A stretch of DNA of 64,000 bases from Acidovorax sp. DW039 (GCF_037101375.1 NZ_AP029019.1:1-64000); one strand, 5' to 3'; counted from the stretch's first letter, positions 37,081-46,665 are shown. Numbers and translations: made by a program. The notes: a model not told the origin generated them from the letters alone.

Positions 37081-37854
37081 GTGAATATTTCTGTTTGCCG
37101 ACCAGTGCTTGTCCTTGCGCTGGCATTGTCTGTTTCGTTTCCCGCTCTGGCCCGTGGCCACTTCAGTGATCAAGCACCGCTGACGGTTCCGCACCCCACG
37201 AGCTTTTCTGAATGCCGTCAGTTTTTTGCAGACGGTCGCCCACCGGTTGTGCCCAAGAGAGCTGCACTCCGTGAGCTTTGCTACGCAGCGTTTGCGGTCC
37301 TACACAGTGGGGAGACCAAGACGCCCGTCTATGTGGCTCAGAGGCTCAACCGTAAGAGCCTTGAAGATGCGCACGAACGAAGAGCAGACAAGTTCTTTGC
37401 GGATGCACGTTTGCCTGCGGCGGAGCGTGCCGAGCTCAGCGACTACAAGCATTCTGGATATTCGAGAGGGCACATGGCACCGGCTGGCGATATGGCCACG
37501 CCTACCTCCATGGCGCAGAGTTTTTCTTTGGCAAACATGGTTCCCCAGAACGCACAACAAAACGGTGGTTCCTGGGCCAAGATTGAACAGGACACCCGCA
37601 AATACGTTTTGCGTGCGAGCGGCGATGTGTATGTGATCACGGGGCCGGTGTTTGAGCCCAATGCTCCTACGATTGGAGAAGGACGAGTGCGCGTTCCGCG
37701 TTACCTCTTCAAGCTCGTGTACGACGCCACGACTGGTCGCAGCTGGGCCCACTGGCAAGAGAACCGGGAGGGTGAGCGAGTGTCAGCGCCCATCAGCTAC
37801 CGTGAGCTGGTGCGGCGTACTGGCGTGGAGTTCTTGCCAACAGCGGGCCGGTGA
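37081..37854 (+). CDS. Secreted DNA/RNA non-specific endonuclease
   Basis: A 257-residue protein starting with GTG. A signal peptide (VLVLALALSVSFPALA) directs export. The nuclease domain has the His-Me-finger motif YSRGHMAPAGDM, a variant of DRGHxxP in which serine replaces the aspartate, then NMVPQNAQQNGGSW with the metal-ligand asparagine, and DVYVITGPVFEP. Family members degrade extracellular or periplasmic nucleic acid. The frame upstream of 37081 is antisense to the antitoxin-like gene and is rejected as coding. Confidence 0.85.
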   Translation: MNISVCRPVLVLALALSVSFPALARGHFSDQAPLTVPHPTSFSECRQFFADGRPPVVPKRAALRELCYAAFAVLHSGETKTPVYVAQRLNRKSLEDAHERRADKFFADARLPAAERAELSDYKHSGYSRGHMAPAGDMATPTSMAQSFSLANMVPQNAQQNGGSWAKIEQDTRKYVLRASGDVYVITGPVFEPNAPTIGEGRVRVPRYLFKLVYDATTGRSWAHWQENREGERVSAPISYRELVRRTGVEFLPTAGR

Positions 37855-37877
37855 GCGTTGAGGCTACATGCCAGCGC

Positions 37878-38099
37878 TCACTGAACACGCTTTCTGGGGC
37901 CCCACATGGCAAGTGATCGCACAGCATGGCGCACACGGCTGGAAAGTAATCTCCCACCAACGACTCTGACGGGCTTGGGGTGGATCCGGATCTCGCCGTC
38001 TCGCATTGCAAAGAAGACCCGTTGTCCCACTTTGAAGCCGGAGAGTTGTGGGAGGAGGTGCACTTTGTCCCCTCGCACCATGGTGGTTGTGAACGACAC
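37878..38099 (-). CDS. Possible AbrB-like small protein
   Basis: A 73-residue frame (GTG start; an inner ATG lies at 38081). The segment VRGDKVHLLPQL, GFKVGQRVFFAMRDGEIRIHP has the outline of a SpoVT/AbrB swapped-hairpin DNA-binding domain (K..LP, G..vf....dGeI.i.P). A basic tail follows. There is no partner toxin next to it. The call is tentative. Confidence 0.35.
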   Translation of the reverse strand: MSFTTTMVRGDKVHLLPQLSGFKVGQRVFFAMRDGEIRIHPKPVRVVGGRLLSSRVRHAVRSLAMWGPRKRVQ

Positions 38100-38233
38100 C
38101 TTGGAATGAATGGGGGGCGCAGGTTGCGCGAAGAATTGGTGGACACGGTTTGGCTCAAGAGAGTGCTCACCAAAGCTTGTTGGGAATGCGCGCTGAAAGC
38201 AATCCAGGTAGCAGACCCTCGTTTCTCAACGTA

Positions 38234-38965
38234 GGGCGAGAAATACCGCGAAACTAAACCGACTTCGCTCAGGCTGGGTTAACCGACCTGAGCCGTGTGG
38301 GGCCCCGTCTAAATTGACATAGACCTGCCGTCTATTTCTACATCATGAGTTCGGTATTGATGCGCAGCAGGAATTTATCCAGTTGACTTGCACAACAGGG
38401 TTTTAGTTAGTGGATCGGCAGAATTGGCCCTGGAAAGGCGATCCATATTCATGATGTCTCTCGGGTTCCGAGGGGGACTACTGACATCGATATAGATCAA
38501 CCAGACGATCGGCTTGCGCCATGTCGAAGGGCTGCTTCGCAGCGTTCTCGGTCGATCAGCTCTGCGCGTCATGCGACCGGTCCTCAGCACATCCCTGTCA
38601 TCCAGGGGCGGCAAGGGTCAAGCTCTCCCCGACCGATCTGGCAGCTAGCTTCGCTGTCTGATGATGCCGCCGCACACCCGCTGAATTTTTACGTCTTGTT
38701 CGCGTACCACAGAAGCACTCCCTAGACAGCGACAGCGCTCAGCATGGGCGGTGACGTCCGCGGGCGCCCACTCCTGTCTGGAAGTCTTTCGCTCAGCTCG
38801 CCGCCTGGCCCACAGCAATATCCCTTTCAGAGATGTCGGCGAGGAACTCGGGTATCTACGAATGGAACTCCCTTGGCGCTTGGAATACATAACGTCTCCT
38901 GAGTTAATCCATTAATTGGTCACGCTTTGCCGAACGACCGTCACTGGGAGTGAAATAGTTCCTTC
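38234..38965. other. Region without a supported gene
   Basis: Short frames on the minus strand (38375-38614, 38645-38890) have compositions typical of non-coding sequence and no recognisable domain. The stretch may be decayed DNA from earlier insertions. The last 30 bases before 38966 should hold the promoter and ribosome site of the peptide gene. Confidence 0.4.
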
Positions 38966-39202
38966 ATGAATACCAAATATATCGAAGTTCGTCGCCTTGT
39001 CGACATGTTCTTGTTTGCTGACTCAGCGTCCGAGTTGTCTCTTGACGAGCTCGTCGAAAAATCGAAGGCATTGGGATTTGATATTGACAAGCCGACATTC
39101 GTTACGGTAATGAAAGATATCTATCGAGAGAAAGGACCGCTTCCAGATTGGCTTCAAACCCGCATCAGTGACCTTATGGCAGGCCCTAACTGGAAAGATT
39201 GA
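38966..39202 (+). CDS. Small peptide, candidate RiPP precursor
   Basis: A 78-residue protein. The first 55 residues form an acidic helical leader-like region (ELSLDELVEKSKALGFDID) loosely like Nif11-type leaders, followed by a proline/tryptophan-containing tail (EKGPLPDWLQTRISDLMAGPNWKD in the last 24 residues). Its stop overlaps the start of an oxygenase-like gene (TGATG), and an HTTM/gamma-carboxylase-like gene follows. The arrangement of small protein plus two modification-type enzymes suggests a modified-peptide pathway. No transporter or protease is present. The Nif11 resemblance is weak. Confidence 0.5.
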   Translation: MNTKYIEVRRLVDMFLFADSASELSLDELVEKSKALGFDIDKPTFVTVMKDIYREKGPLPDWLQTRISDLMAGPNWKD

Positions 39203-39873
39203 TGAACGACGAGATCGGCGAGAATCTACCCCGCATACTGGTCGTAGATGACTTCTATGCTGACGTCGGCGGTATTGTCGATTTCGCCAAAACTTGCGCT
39301 TATGAGCGATCGATATACAACTCTACTGACGGACTGACGTCGGCGTTGCCGCATCCTTCAGCGATCTCCAGTCTCGTTCGAATCGGGGAAATACTCGGTG
39401 TGGTCCCGGACGTTGAAGCCGTGTCTCGCCTGCGGCAATTTTGGGGATATTCCGGATGCGGCGAATTCCAACTCAGGACGGAGCAGAACCCGCACCCTGG
39501 ATGGGTTCATTCTCACAATGATGGCGAATGGGTTGGCGTCGTGTATTTGAGCTCGCCTCCACTTGAATCAACCCGAGTTGGGACATACTTGCTCAAACAT
39601 AGAAGGCTGAATATTCACCATTTCTCACAGGTGCAGCAATCGATGAAGGCTGAATTGTTACGCGATTCAACCGAATTTTCCCAATGGGACATTATTGCTG
39701 CCCCAGATATGAAATTCAATCGGCTAATTGCATTTGATAGTCGATGCTTTCATGCTGAGTCACCGGGGTTTGGATCGGGGCCGGCGGACGGCAGACTGGT
39801 GCAGATCTTCAACTTCAAATCTGCCAGAGGTGGCCGCCCACCCGCTTCGCGATCACATGAGGTTAACCTCTAG
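39202..39873 (+). CDS. DUF6445-like 2OG-Fe(II) oxygenase family protein
   Basis: A 223-residue protein with a jelly-roll oxygenase pattern: WVHSHNDGEWVGVVYLSSP supplies an HxD pair (HND), FDSRCFHAES the distal histidine, and GRLVQIFNF the arginine expected to bind 2-oxoglutarate. This matches the DUF6445 family as I recall it. A TTG one codon upstream opens the frame, but the ATG at 39202 overlaps the peptide gene's stop by one base. Likely role: hydroxylation or related oxidation of the peptide encoded just before it (inference). Confidence 0.7.
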   Translation: MNDEIGENLPRILVVDDFYADVGGIVDFAKTCAYERSIYNSTDGLTSALPHPSAISSLVRIGEILGVVPDVEAVSRLRQFWGYSGCGEFQLRTEQNPHPGWVHSHNDGEWVGVVYLSSPPLESTRVGTYLLKHRRLNIHHFSQVQQSMKAELLRDSTEFSQWDIIAAPDMKFNRLIAFDSRCFHAESPGFGSGPADGRLVQIFNFKSARGGRPPASRSHEVNL

Positions 39874-39896
39874 GTTCACCAGAGCACGTCAAAAAG

Positions 39897-41267
39897 ATGA
39901 ATATCGCTCAGGTATGCGCGGCGACTTTGCTGTTCCATGAAGTCTACTACTATGCGAATGATGGAAGCGACGCGTATTCTGTAGATTTTATGCCCGCGCT
40001 CGGACTTTCCCTGGGCAGCAAGACAAAGCCGTTTGTACATTTTCTGACAGCAATCTCCAGCGTGTGGGTCCTGATCTCGCCCAATATTTTGAGCATCATT
40101 GCGCTCTCGACAGTTGGGGCGATCTATTGCGCCGGCCATCGCTGGCGTCTTTCCAATCACCTTATGTTGGTGCTTGGGTTGCTTGCCATTTGCGTTGGCG
40201 AGTTGGCCACGTCGCCACTAAGTCAGACGGCGCAGCAAAAAACCATTGGATATTTGCTCGCCTTAGTTTATTTTTTTGGCTTTTTTCACAAGCTGAATAG
40301 CGGTTTTTTTGCGAAGGATGTCAGTTGCGCCAATGCATATATGCAATCCTTTTTTTTTCAGAAGTCCACGTTCCAACCTGCTGGCTGGCTTCTAGCGCTA
40401 TTACCATGGTTTATCGTTGTTTATGAGTTTTTTCTTTTCGTTGGGGTGTGCGTTACATCGTCGCCCGCAGGCGTTATGGTCGCGGCCTTGCCGCTGCACT
40501 TTCTCTTCGGAATCACTGGCAACGCACATTTCTCGGTGATGATCTACGCGTTGGCAATAGTCATGATTGGCAGTGTGCCTGACTTAACGCCGGGCGCGAT
40601 GGCAACGATTGCGGTGTTCGCGGGTATGTCGCTAGTGCTTGTGGATCGCTCAAGATTCCGACAGCGCTCTGCGGCGAGTCTGGCAGTTGCTTTCTTCGGA
40701 ATGGCCACCGGTTGGTGCCTTGCAGTTTTATGGGCATCGTTAGATAATCTGCCTAAATTTGGCTCACCACATGATGCGATACAAAATGATGTTCCGTCGT
40801 ACGTATACTTCGTGCTCGCCACGATAGCGCTAAACTGCTGCACACCATATTTTGGCAAGACAGAATTCAGTTTGGCGATGTTTAGCAATATTCGCCCGGA
40901 CCTTGACAATCATTTTATCATCAGGCAATTATCTTCAAGCAAGTTTCTTCGCGAAGAGTATTTAGAAATAATTAATATTGTTTGCGACCGAGGAATAAGG
41001 AACAGTTCCGTTGCCACGATGAGGCTGGCAATTATTTCACTGGACGAGTACGATAGGTGGTATTTCAGGAAATTGTATGTTAATGAGTGCTTGCGATTGG
41101 CGAAGAAATTGGGCTTCGCACTTTCCATCCATGCAAGGCCAGTAGGAGGCGGCGATGCCGTATGGCTGACGCAAGACAGTCTTTCGCACAGCCAATCTGT
41201 GCTTCACCGACTTTGTTGCAATCCCCCGTATGTTTCCAAAGACCACACTTCGTCATATATGGGATAG
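39897..41267 (+). CDS. HTTM / vitamin-K-dependent-carboxylase-like membrane protein
   Basis: A 456-residue membrane protein with about eight hydrophobic segments in the first 300 residues and a soluble C-terminal third. FGFFHKLNSGFF holds the lysine-containing motif of the HTTM domain, and CCTPYFGKTEFSLAMFSNIRPD followed by NHF matches the conserved region after the last membrane helix. HTTM proteins are bacterial relatives of gamma-glutamyl carboxylase. It lies 23 bases after the oxygenase-like gene on the same strand, so the three genes form one operon. The substrate is probably the small upstream peptide (inference). Confidence 0.7.
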   Translation: MNIAQVCAATLLFHEVYYYANDGSDAYSVDFMPALGLSLGSKTKPFVHFLTAISSVWVLISPNILSIIALSTVGAIYCAGHRWRLSNHLMLVLGLLAICVGELATSPLSQTAQQKTIGYLLALVYFFGFFHKLNSGFFAKDVSCANAYMQSFFFQKSTFQPAGWLLALLPWFIVVYEFFLFVGVCVTSSPAGVMVAALPLHFLFGITGNAHFSVMIYALAIVMIGSVPDLTPGAMATIAVFAGMSLVLVDRSRFRQRSAASLAVAFFGMATGWCLAVLWASLDNLPKFGSPHDAIQNDVPSYVYFVLATIALNCCTPYFGKTEFSLAMFSNIRPDLDNHFIIRQLSSSKFLREEYLEIINIVCDRGIRNSSVATMRLAIISLDEYDRWYFRKLYVNECLRLAKKLGFALSIHARPVGGGDAVWLTQDSLSHSQSVLHRLCCNPPYVSKDHTSSYMG

Positions 41268-41321
41268 GCTACTTTTCCGACTGTGGTCCCGTCGGAGATA
41301 AACCTGTGAAGAGCCGCAACT

Positions 41322-41984
41322 TCAAATAGCGAGGATCGCTGCACGTTGTGAGATTGCACGAGTCGCCTCTGCGCTGCCAGCGCTCATGACGAAAAGGCAA
41401 CTGGACCGTCCGAAGACGTCGCGATATTCATCGCGCACGATGGCCCACACAATGACCTGTTCTGCTCCGGTTTCGTCTTCCAGGCTGATGAAGAGGACGC
41501 CCATGGCAGTAGGCAGACTCTGACGCAGGGCCACGGTTCCGCAGCAGCGAATCGGCACGCTGTTAGGCACTTTGGCCAGCTTGGTGGCCGTGGCGTAACG
41601 CCGGAGTCGCGCACGTTGGAGCGTCAGCGGATGGCTGCGCAGCGTGAGCCTGGTCGCACGGTAGCCATCGCAGTCGCCATTGCGCTTGATCTCTCGACTA
41701 ATGGTCGATGGTGATCGCCCTAGCCGAGTTGCGATAGAGCGAATCGAATCGCCTGACACCATCGCCCGCGAGATCTCCTCGCGCTCTGCCAACGTCAATG
41801 TAATCGCTGCGCGTGATCGCTCAGGAGGTCGGAATCCACCTGTTTCAGCGATTATTCGGTAGATAGACGAGTGGGCGCGATCAAAGAGCTTGCCGATCTC
41901 ATGCAGCGTCCAGCCCTGCTTCCAGCGCTCCCACATCAGCGCCTTCTGGGTATCTGAGTAGTAGATTCTTGGTCGCTGTTTCAT
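41322..41984 (-). pseudogene. IS30-family transposase fragment fused to a dnaE2 fragment
   Basis: One open frame joins two unrelated pieces. Residues up to YRAT (junction near 41651) are the IS30 N-terminal helix-turn-helix region (ALMWERWKQGWTLHEIGKLF, SPSTISREIKRNG). From RLTLRSHPL onward the sequence is the C-terminal OB-fold region of the error-prone DNA polymerase DnaE2 (IRCCGTVALRQSLPTAMG, VLFISLEDETGAEQVIVW). Neither part is complete: the IS30 DDE domain and nearly all of DnaE2 are missing. It marks a deletion or insertion scar in the island and is not expected to be functional. Confidence 0.8.
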
Positions 41985-41999
41985 CTGCAACACTCCTTG

Positions 42000-42456
42000 C
42001 GCCTAGGCGGTGGTTAGTGTGTTGCATCGACCGGTTGAATCCGCCGCACTTTGTTGACACTCACGCGCCGCCTGCCAGCGGCAACTCCCAGCCTGATTAG
42101 GACTTTAAACTGACCCGGACAAAACCGGAGAGAAGCATGCTCCTGCCTCGTACTCAGCTTCGAGGCGTAGCGCACTTCGTCTATGCAAAGTTGCCTCGCA
42201 GTGAATCTGAAGCTTGGTGGAGTGCAGGTGTCATTGCGATGCTTTCGTAGCTGCGGCTGGCATCGAGCGCTAGTCTGGTCGGTCAGCTAGAGGTGGAACG
42301 TGTGGTCACCTCGCTGTGAGCTCTGTGGTCAAGTGCATATGGTTTCTGAAGTTGACCGTGCTCGCATGCATAAGAAATGCAGCCGCGTACTGTCAGCGCT
42401 GGGCTGCACTGGGCATCTACGGGGTCCCATAATTGCCAACAAAAGGAGAGCGGAAC
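42000..42456. other. Region without a supported gene
   Basis: Upstream of the IS30 fragment. It contains no frame with a recognisable product. Its last 20 bases hold the AAGGAGAG ribosome site of the next gene. No IS30 terminal repeat pair could be assigned. Confidence 0.4.
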
Positions 42457-43551
42457 ATGCCTGTTGAACTTGGTGTTTGGCGAGTTGATCAGGGGTTGCA
42501 AGCTGTGCTGCATCAGCCCATGGCTAACGAGAAGAAGCTAGAAGACCTGATTGAGGCGAACATCGCAGTGGTTGCGCCCCATCTCATGGTTATAGGCCGG
42601 CAAGTACAGACCAACTATGGGAAGTATGTCGATCTTTTAGCAATTGACCGGGCCGGAAACCTCGCAATCATTGAACTCAAGCGCGACATGACACCGCGCG
42701 ACGTAGTGGCCCAAGTGCTGGACTACGGTTCTTGGGTCATTGGCCTGCAGAGCGATCAGATCGCATCCATATGGGGCAACTACGTCGAAAAGTACCGCCC
42801 CAGCGACAAAGGCATGAGCCTTGATCAGGCGTTTTGCAAACGGTTCGGCTTGAAAGAAATGCTTGATGAGCTAAACACCGAGCACGAGCTAATCATTGTC
42901 GCCAGTGCTTTAGATGACAGCACCGAACGGATCGTGGGGTACCTTGCGGGCCACCACGGCATCAATATCAATGCTGTTTTCTTTCGGATGTTCAAAGATG
43001 GTGATCGCGAGTACCTCACGCGCGCTTGGCTTCGTGATCCTACAGAAGACGCATCCGACTCATCCGATGCCCCGGCCAACAGTCATTGGAACGGGGAATA
43101 CTACGTTTCCTACGCGGGAGAAAGTCGCGAGTGGGAAGAGGCTCATAAATATGGGTTTATTGCGGGTGGAGGTGGGACCTGGTACAGCAACACACTACAG
43201 ATGTTGTCTCCCGGAAATCGTGTCTGGGTGAACATCCCCGGCACAGGATATGTCGGAGTCGGAGAGGTGACAGGTCCTAGGGTACCCATAGATGAATTCA
43301 CGATTGATGAGAAAGGGCAAACCAAAAAAATCATAGACACCGATGCCGTCATCGCCACCCGAACCAAGTACGCGGAAAGTCCGGAAAACGCGGAGTACAT
43401 GGTGCCTGTGAAGTGGATAAAGACTGTGCCAGTCGCCAACGCGATCAAAGAAAAGGGCTTCTTCGGGAACCAGAACACCGTTGCAAGGCCCACCTCACCC
43501 AAATGGGTACATACCGTGGCACGCCTCAAAGAACGTTTCCAGATCGACTAA
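42457..43551 (+). CDS. NucS/DUF91-like nuclease fused to a PUA/EVE-like domain
   Basis: A 364-residue two-domain protein. Residues about 1-190 resemble NucS/DUF91 nucleases: YVDLLAIDRAGNLAIIELKRD gives the D...ExK core, then VVAQVLDYGSWV. Residues about 215-364 (WEEAHKYGFIAGGGGTWYS, RVWVNIPGTGYVGVGEV) look like a PUA/EVE-type fold, which in other proteins reads modified bases. The combination suggests modification-dependent DNA cleavage, as in type IV restriction. ATG 42457 has AAGGAGAG seven bases before it. It is followed by an unrelated TTG-started gene 20 bases on. Confidence 0.7.
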   Translation: MPVELGVWRVDQGLQAVLHQPMANEKKLEDLIEANIAVVAPHLMVIGRQVQTNYGKYVDLLAIDRAGNLAIIELKRDMTPRDVVAQVLDYGSWVIGLQSDQIASIWGNYVEKYRPSDKGMSLDQAFCKRFGLKEMLDELNTEHELIIVASALDDSTERIVGYLAGHHGININAVFFRMFKDGDREYLTRAWLRDPTEDASDSSDAPANSHWNGEYYVSYAGESREWEEAHKYGFIAGGGGTWYSNTLQMLSPGNRVWVNIPGTGYVGVGEVTGPRVPIDEFTIDEKGQTKKIIDTDAVIATRTKYAESPENAEYMVPVKWIKTVPVANAIKEKGFFGNQNTVARPTSPKWVHTVARLKERFQID

Positions 43552-43571
43552 ACATCGCTGGAGACTGTGCT

Positions 43572-44270
43572 TTGACTGGCTATTATTCCGCTCCGCAAGA
43601 CTCTCTTTGCGACGATCCCGTACTGACGCTCGCAGATCGGTCCGACGAGTTCGAGGACGCCATACTTGCCTGCTTTCCCTCGACAGGTGTGGTCTTGGCA
43701 ATTGAGTCCGAACAAAACCAGTTGGCATTGAGCGCATGCCACCTGTGCATTGAGCATTCCAGGGTAGTAAGAACTGCATTTTCCATTGACGCTCCGAGCT
43801 CAGCATGCGGAGTTCTGCGCCTTCAATATGAGGCTCTGCTGAGGGCCTCATGGCTCCTCTTCGCGGCAACTCCCGCCCAGGTCGAAAAGCTAGGCAGGGA
43901 ACTGACTCCGGAAGCCGAGCTTGCAGCCAAAAATCTCCCGAGTGCTAATGAGATGCTCTCAAAGGTGTTGAAAGCAGCCCCGGCAGGGTTGACTGCGCAT
44001 CTGGCGGAGTTCAACGAGTATTCACGACACGCCTTGAACTCGTATGTCCACAGCGGGATTCACCCGCTTCGCCGTGTGCGTGAGGGATTTCCGGTGGAGA
44101 TGGCACTGAATCTCATTCGAGTCTCCAGTGGGCTCATGCACATGGCTTACCGAATGCTTGCCATGCTCATGGGATCTCAACGCCGAATGGACAAGGTGAC
44201 GCACTTGTATCAACAGTTCACCGATTGCTGCCCAATGGCCCCGTCGGGTCAAGCTACCGGAAAAAGCTAG
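43572..44270 (+). CDS. Helical hypothetical protein (DUF6988-like)
   Basis: A 232-residue, mainly helical soluble protein: ALSACHLCIEHSRVVRTAF, GVLRLQYEALLRASWLLF, HLAEFNEYSRHALNSYVHSG, IRVSSGLMHMAYRMLAMLMG. It resembles a family of proteobacterial hypothetical proteins that I recall as DUF6988; no function is known to me. The start is a TTG with GGAG eight bases before. The longer frame upstream overlaps the nuclease gene and is rejected. It probably forms an operon with the nuclease-PUA gene. Confidence 0.55.
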   Translation: MTGYYSAPQDSLCDDPVLTLADRSDEFEDAILACFPSTGVVLAIESEQNQLALSACHLCIEHSRVVRTAFSIDAPSSACGVLRLQYEALLRASWLLFAATPAQVEKLGRELTPEAELAAKNLPSANEMLSKVLKAAPAGLTAHLAEFNEYSRHALNSYVHSGIHPLRRVREGFPVEMALNLIRVSSGLMHMAYRMLAMLMGSQRRMDKVTHLYQQFTDCCPMAPSGQATGKS

Positions 44271-44518
44271 TTCGCAGGAGCTAGATATCCCGGGGGAAAT
44301 TGGATAGGGCTCAGGACTTCGCTGCGGCCCTTTTCAATCACCCATGAAGAGTCCACTCCGCTGGTCGATAACAGGCATTAGCAGCATGCCCTAGAGCGTT
44401 GATTTCAGCTTAGAAGTGGCAGCCCACCCACTAGACGGCCAGTCCTCCCTGGAAATTAACACTCAAAGCATCCATCCTGAAATTAAATCTCCCTTCCTGT
44501 TCTGACTGGAGGTTCACC

Positions 44519-44947
44519 ATGGAAAAGCGCTGGTGCAACGCGTGCGGGGAGTCGTTTGAACCCCGACCCCAAACCCCTCGCCAGTTGTACTGCGCGAAAG
44601 CAGAGTGCCAACAGTCACGCAAACGCTTGTGGCAAAAGACAAAGCGCAAGACCGACGATGACTATCACGAGAACCAGGCTCAGGCTCAGTCTAGTTGGCG
44701 CAGGGATCATCCAGATTACTGGCGCCGCTACCGTGAATCACACCCCGAATACACCGCGGCCAATCGGCAACAGCAGAAGCAACGCAATGCTCGGCGCTCC
44801 CCTGCTTTGCACGCGTCCCCAATTGCAAACAGTGACGCGTCACCACAAGCCTTGCCCGTACTAGGCATCTTCAAACTCATCGCAATCGCCCCAGCTACGT
44901 TGGCAGGACAACATGAATGGATTGTCAAAATCAGTTTGGCACCTTGA
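44519..44947 (+). CDS. Small zinc-finger-like protein beside the recombinase
   Basis: A 142-residue protein. The N-terminal CNACGESFEPRPQTPRQLYC followed by AECQQSR is a C-C-C-C zinc-ribbon pattern; the middle is very basic and glutamine-rich (KRLWQKTKRKTDDD, HPDYWRRYRESHPEY); the C-terminal part is unstructured. Proteins of this type are often found immediately upstream of a serine recombinase with two ParB-like genes, as here. It may bind DNA or RNA for that element. ATG has GGAGG ten bases before. Confidence 0.65.
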   Translation: MEKRWCNACGESFEPRPQTPRQLYCAKAECQQSRKRLWQKTKRKTDDDYHENQAQAQSSWRRDHPDYWRRYRESHPEYTAANRQQQKQRNARRSPALHASPIANSDASPQALPVLGIFKLIAIAPATLAGQHEWIVKISLAP

Positions 44948-45102
44948 ATAAATTCGGAGACGTGTGATTGCAAAGAGAGGACTTCATCGCCAACAGATGA
45001 TGACGCTGGTAGTGTGGTGTTGCCGTTGCTGACCAGGGAGATGTTTCCAGGTAGCCGATGACCTCGTGGCGCAGCACCACGAGTCTGTTGAGGAGCTGCA
45101 CG

Positions 45103-46665
45103 ATGGATAAGGGCGAACTTCCATTGCCACAAAATGAGCAATCGAACTTCCGCGCGGCGGAGTACGTGCGGATGTCGACTGAGCACCAGCAATACTCCAC
45201 ATATAACCAAGTCGCTCGCATTCGGGAGTACGCCCAGCAACGCGGGATTGAGGTGGTGAAAACCTATGCCGACGAAGGTAAGAGCGGGCTTCGGATTACC
45301 GGGCGGCTCGCCTTGCAACAGCTCATTGAGGACGTGGAATCGGGTGCGGCGGACTTCTCCATGGTGCTCGTCTACGACGTTAGCCGTTGGGGACGCTTCC
45401 AAGATGCGGATGAGAGCGCGTACTACGAATATCGGTGCAAGCGGGCAGGTATCCAAGTGGTCTACTGCGCGGAGCAGTTTGAGAATGATGGCTCGCCCAT
45501 CTCAACCATCGTCAAGGGCGTGAAGCGAACCATGGCTGGCGAGTACAGCCGGGAGTTGTCAACGAAAGTGTTTGCAGGCCAGTGCCGGCTGATCGAGTTA
45601 GGTTACCGACAAGGAGGACCTGCGGGCTTTGGATTGCGTCGACTACTAGTTGATCAGACGGGGACGAGCAAAGCTGAATTGGCACGTGGTGAGCACAAAA
45701 GCTTGCAAACCGACAGGGTCGTGTTGATTCCTGGCCCCCAGGAAGAGGTGCAGGTCGTTCAAAGTATCTACCGTTGGTTCGTCAATGACGGCTTGTCTGA
45801 AACGGAGATCGCCTCGCGATTGAACGGCTCGGCCATCCGCACAGATCTGGGTCGCGAATGGAACAGAGCCACCGTTCACGAGGTCCTCATCAACGAGAAG
45901 TACATCGGCAGCAACGTCTACAACCGGGTGTCCTTCAAGCTGCGCAAGCTGAGAGTTGTCAATCCTTCGGATATGTGGATTCGTAAGGAAGACGCCTTCC
46001 CTGCCATCGTCGCCAAGCAGGACTTCTACACCGCGCAAGGCATCATCCGCGCACGCTCACGCCGCTATTCAGACGAGGAGTTGATCGAGCGACTTCGCAA
46101 CCTCTTTCAGCACCACCAAGCGCTGTCTGGGCTCATCATCAATTCGACTGAGGGCATGCCATCCTCTTCGGTCTACGCCCATCGCTTCGGCAGCTTGGTA
46201 CGTGCTTACAAACTTGTTGGTTTCGTCCCATCGCGCGATTTTCAATATGTCGAAATCAACCGGCATCTGCGCCGGATGCATCCGGCCATCGTCGTGCAAA
46301 CCGAGGAGAAGATGGCGGCGTTGGGCGGTAGCGTACGACGCGATCCACTCACCGATCTCCTGTATATCAATGAGGAGTTCAGCGTCTCTATCGTTCTGGC
46401 TCGTTGTCAGCGCCGCGAATCTGGGCAATTGTTCTGGAAGATGCGGTTCGACACGGGGCTTGCCCCCGATCTCGCAGTTGCGGTACGTCTGGATCTTTCC
46501 AACCAGTCTGCTCTGGATTACTACTTGTGGCCAAGGCTGGACTTCGGTAATCCCCGCATTAGTTTGGGAGAACACAATCCAGTGGAACTGGAGAACTATA
46601 GATTCGACAATCTGGACTACTTCTACGGAATGGCAGCACGGACGCGGCTACGGAGAGCGGCATGA
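45103..46665 (+). CDS. Large serine recombinase / resolvase family protein
   Basis: A 520-residue recombinase. The N-terminal resolvase domain contains AAEYVRMSTEHQQYSTYNQ with the nucleophilic serine in RMST, then YDVSRWGRF and GVKRTMAGEYSRELS. A recombinase domain (IYRWFVNDGLSETEIASRLN, WNRATVHEVLINEKYIG) follows. The C-terminal third is unusual and lacks the long coiled-coil of phage integrases. ATG 45103 has AGGAG seven bases before it. It overlaps the first ParB-like gene by four bases, so the three proteins probably work together in an element of unknown biology. Confidence 0.88.
   Translation: MDKGELPLPQNEQSNFRAAEYVRMSTEHQQYSTYNQVARIREYAQQRGIEVVKTYADEGKSGLRITGRLALQQLIEDVESGAADFSMVLVYDVSRWGRFQDADESAYYEYRCKRAGIQVVYCAEQFENDGSPISTIVKGVKRTMAGEYSRELSTKVFAGQCRLIELGYRQGGPAGFGLRRLLVDQTGTSKAELARGEHKSLQTDRVVLIPGPQEEVQVVQSIYRWFVNDGLSETEIASRLNGSAIRTDLGREWNRATVHEVLINEKYIGSNVYNRVSFKLRKLRVVNPSDMWIRKEDAFPAIVAKQDFYTAQGIIRARSRRYSDEELIERLRNLFQHHQALSGLIINSTEGMPSSSVYAHRFGSLVRAYKLVGFVPSRDFQYVEINRHLRRMHPAIVVQTEEKMAALGGSVRRDPLTDLLYINEEFSVSIVLARCQRRESGQLFWKMRFDTGLAPDLAVAVRLDLSNQSALDYYLWPRLDFGNPRISLGEHNPVELENYRFDNLDYFYGMAARTRLRRAA

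Noticed and set aside
38375..38890. Two short minus-strand frames in the gene-poor stretch
   Set aside because: No start context or domain; other frames suggest decayed sequence but none could be identified.
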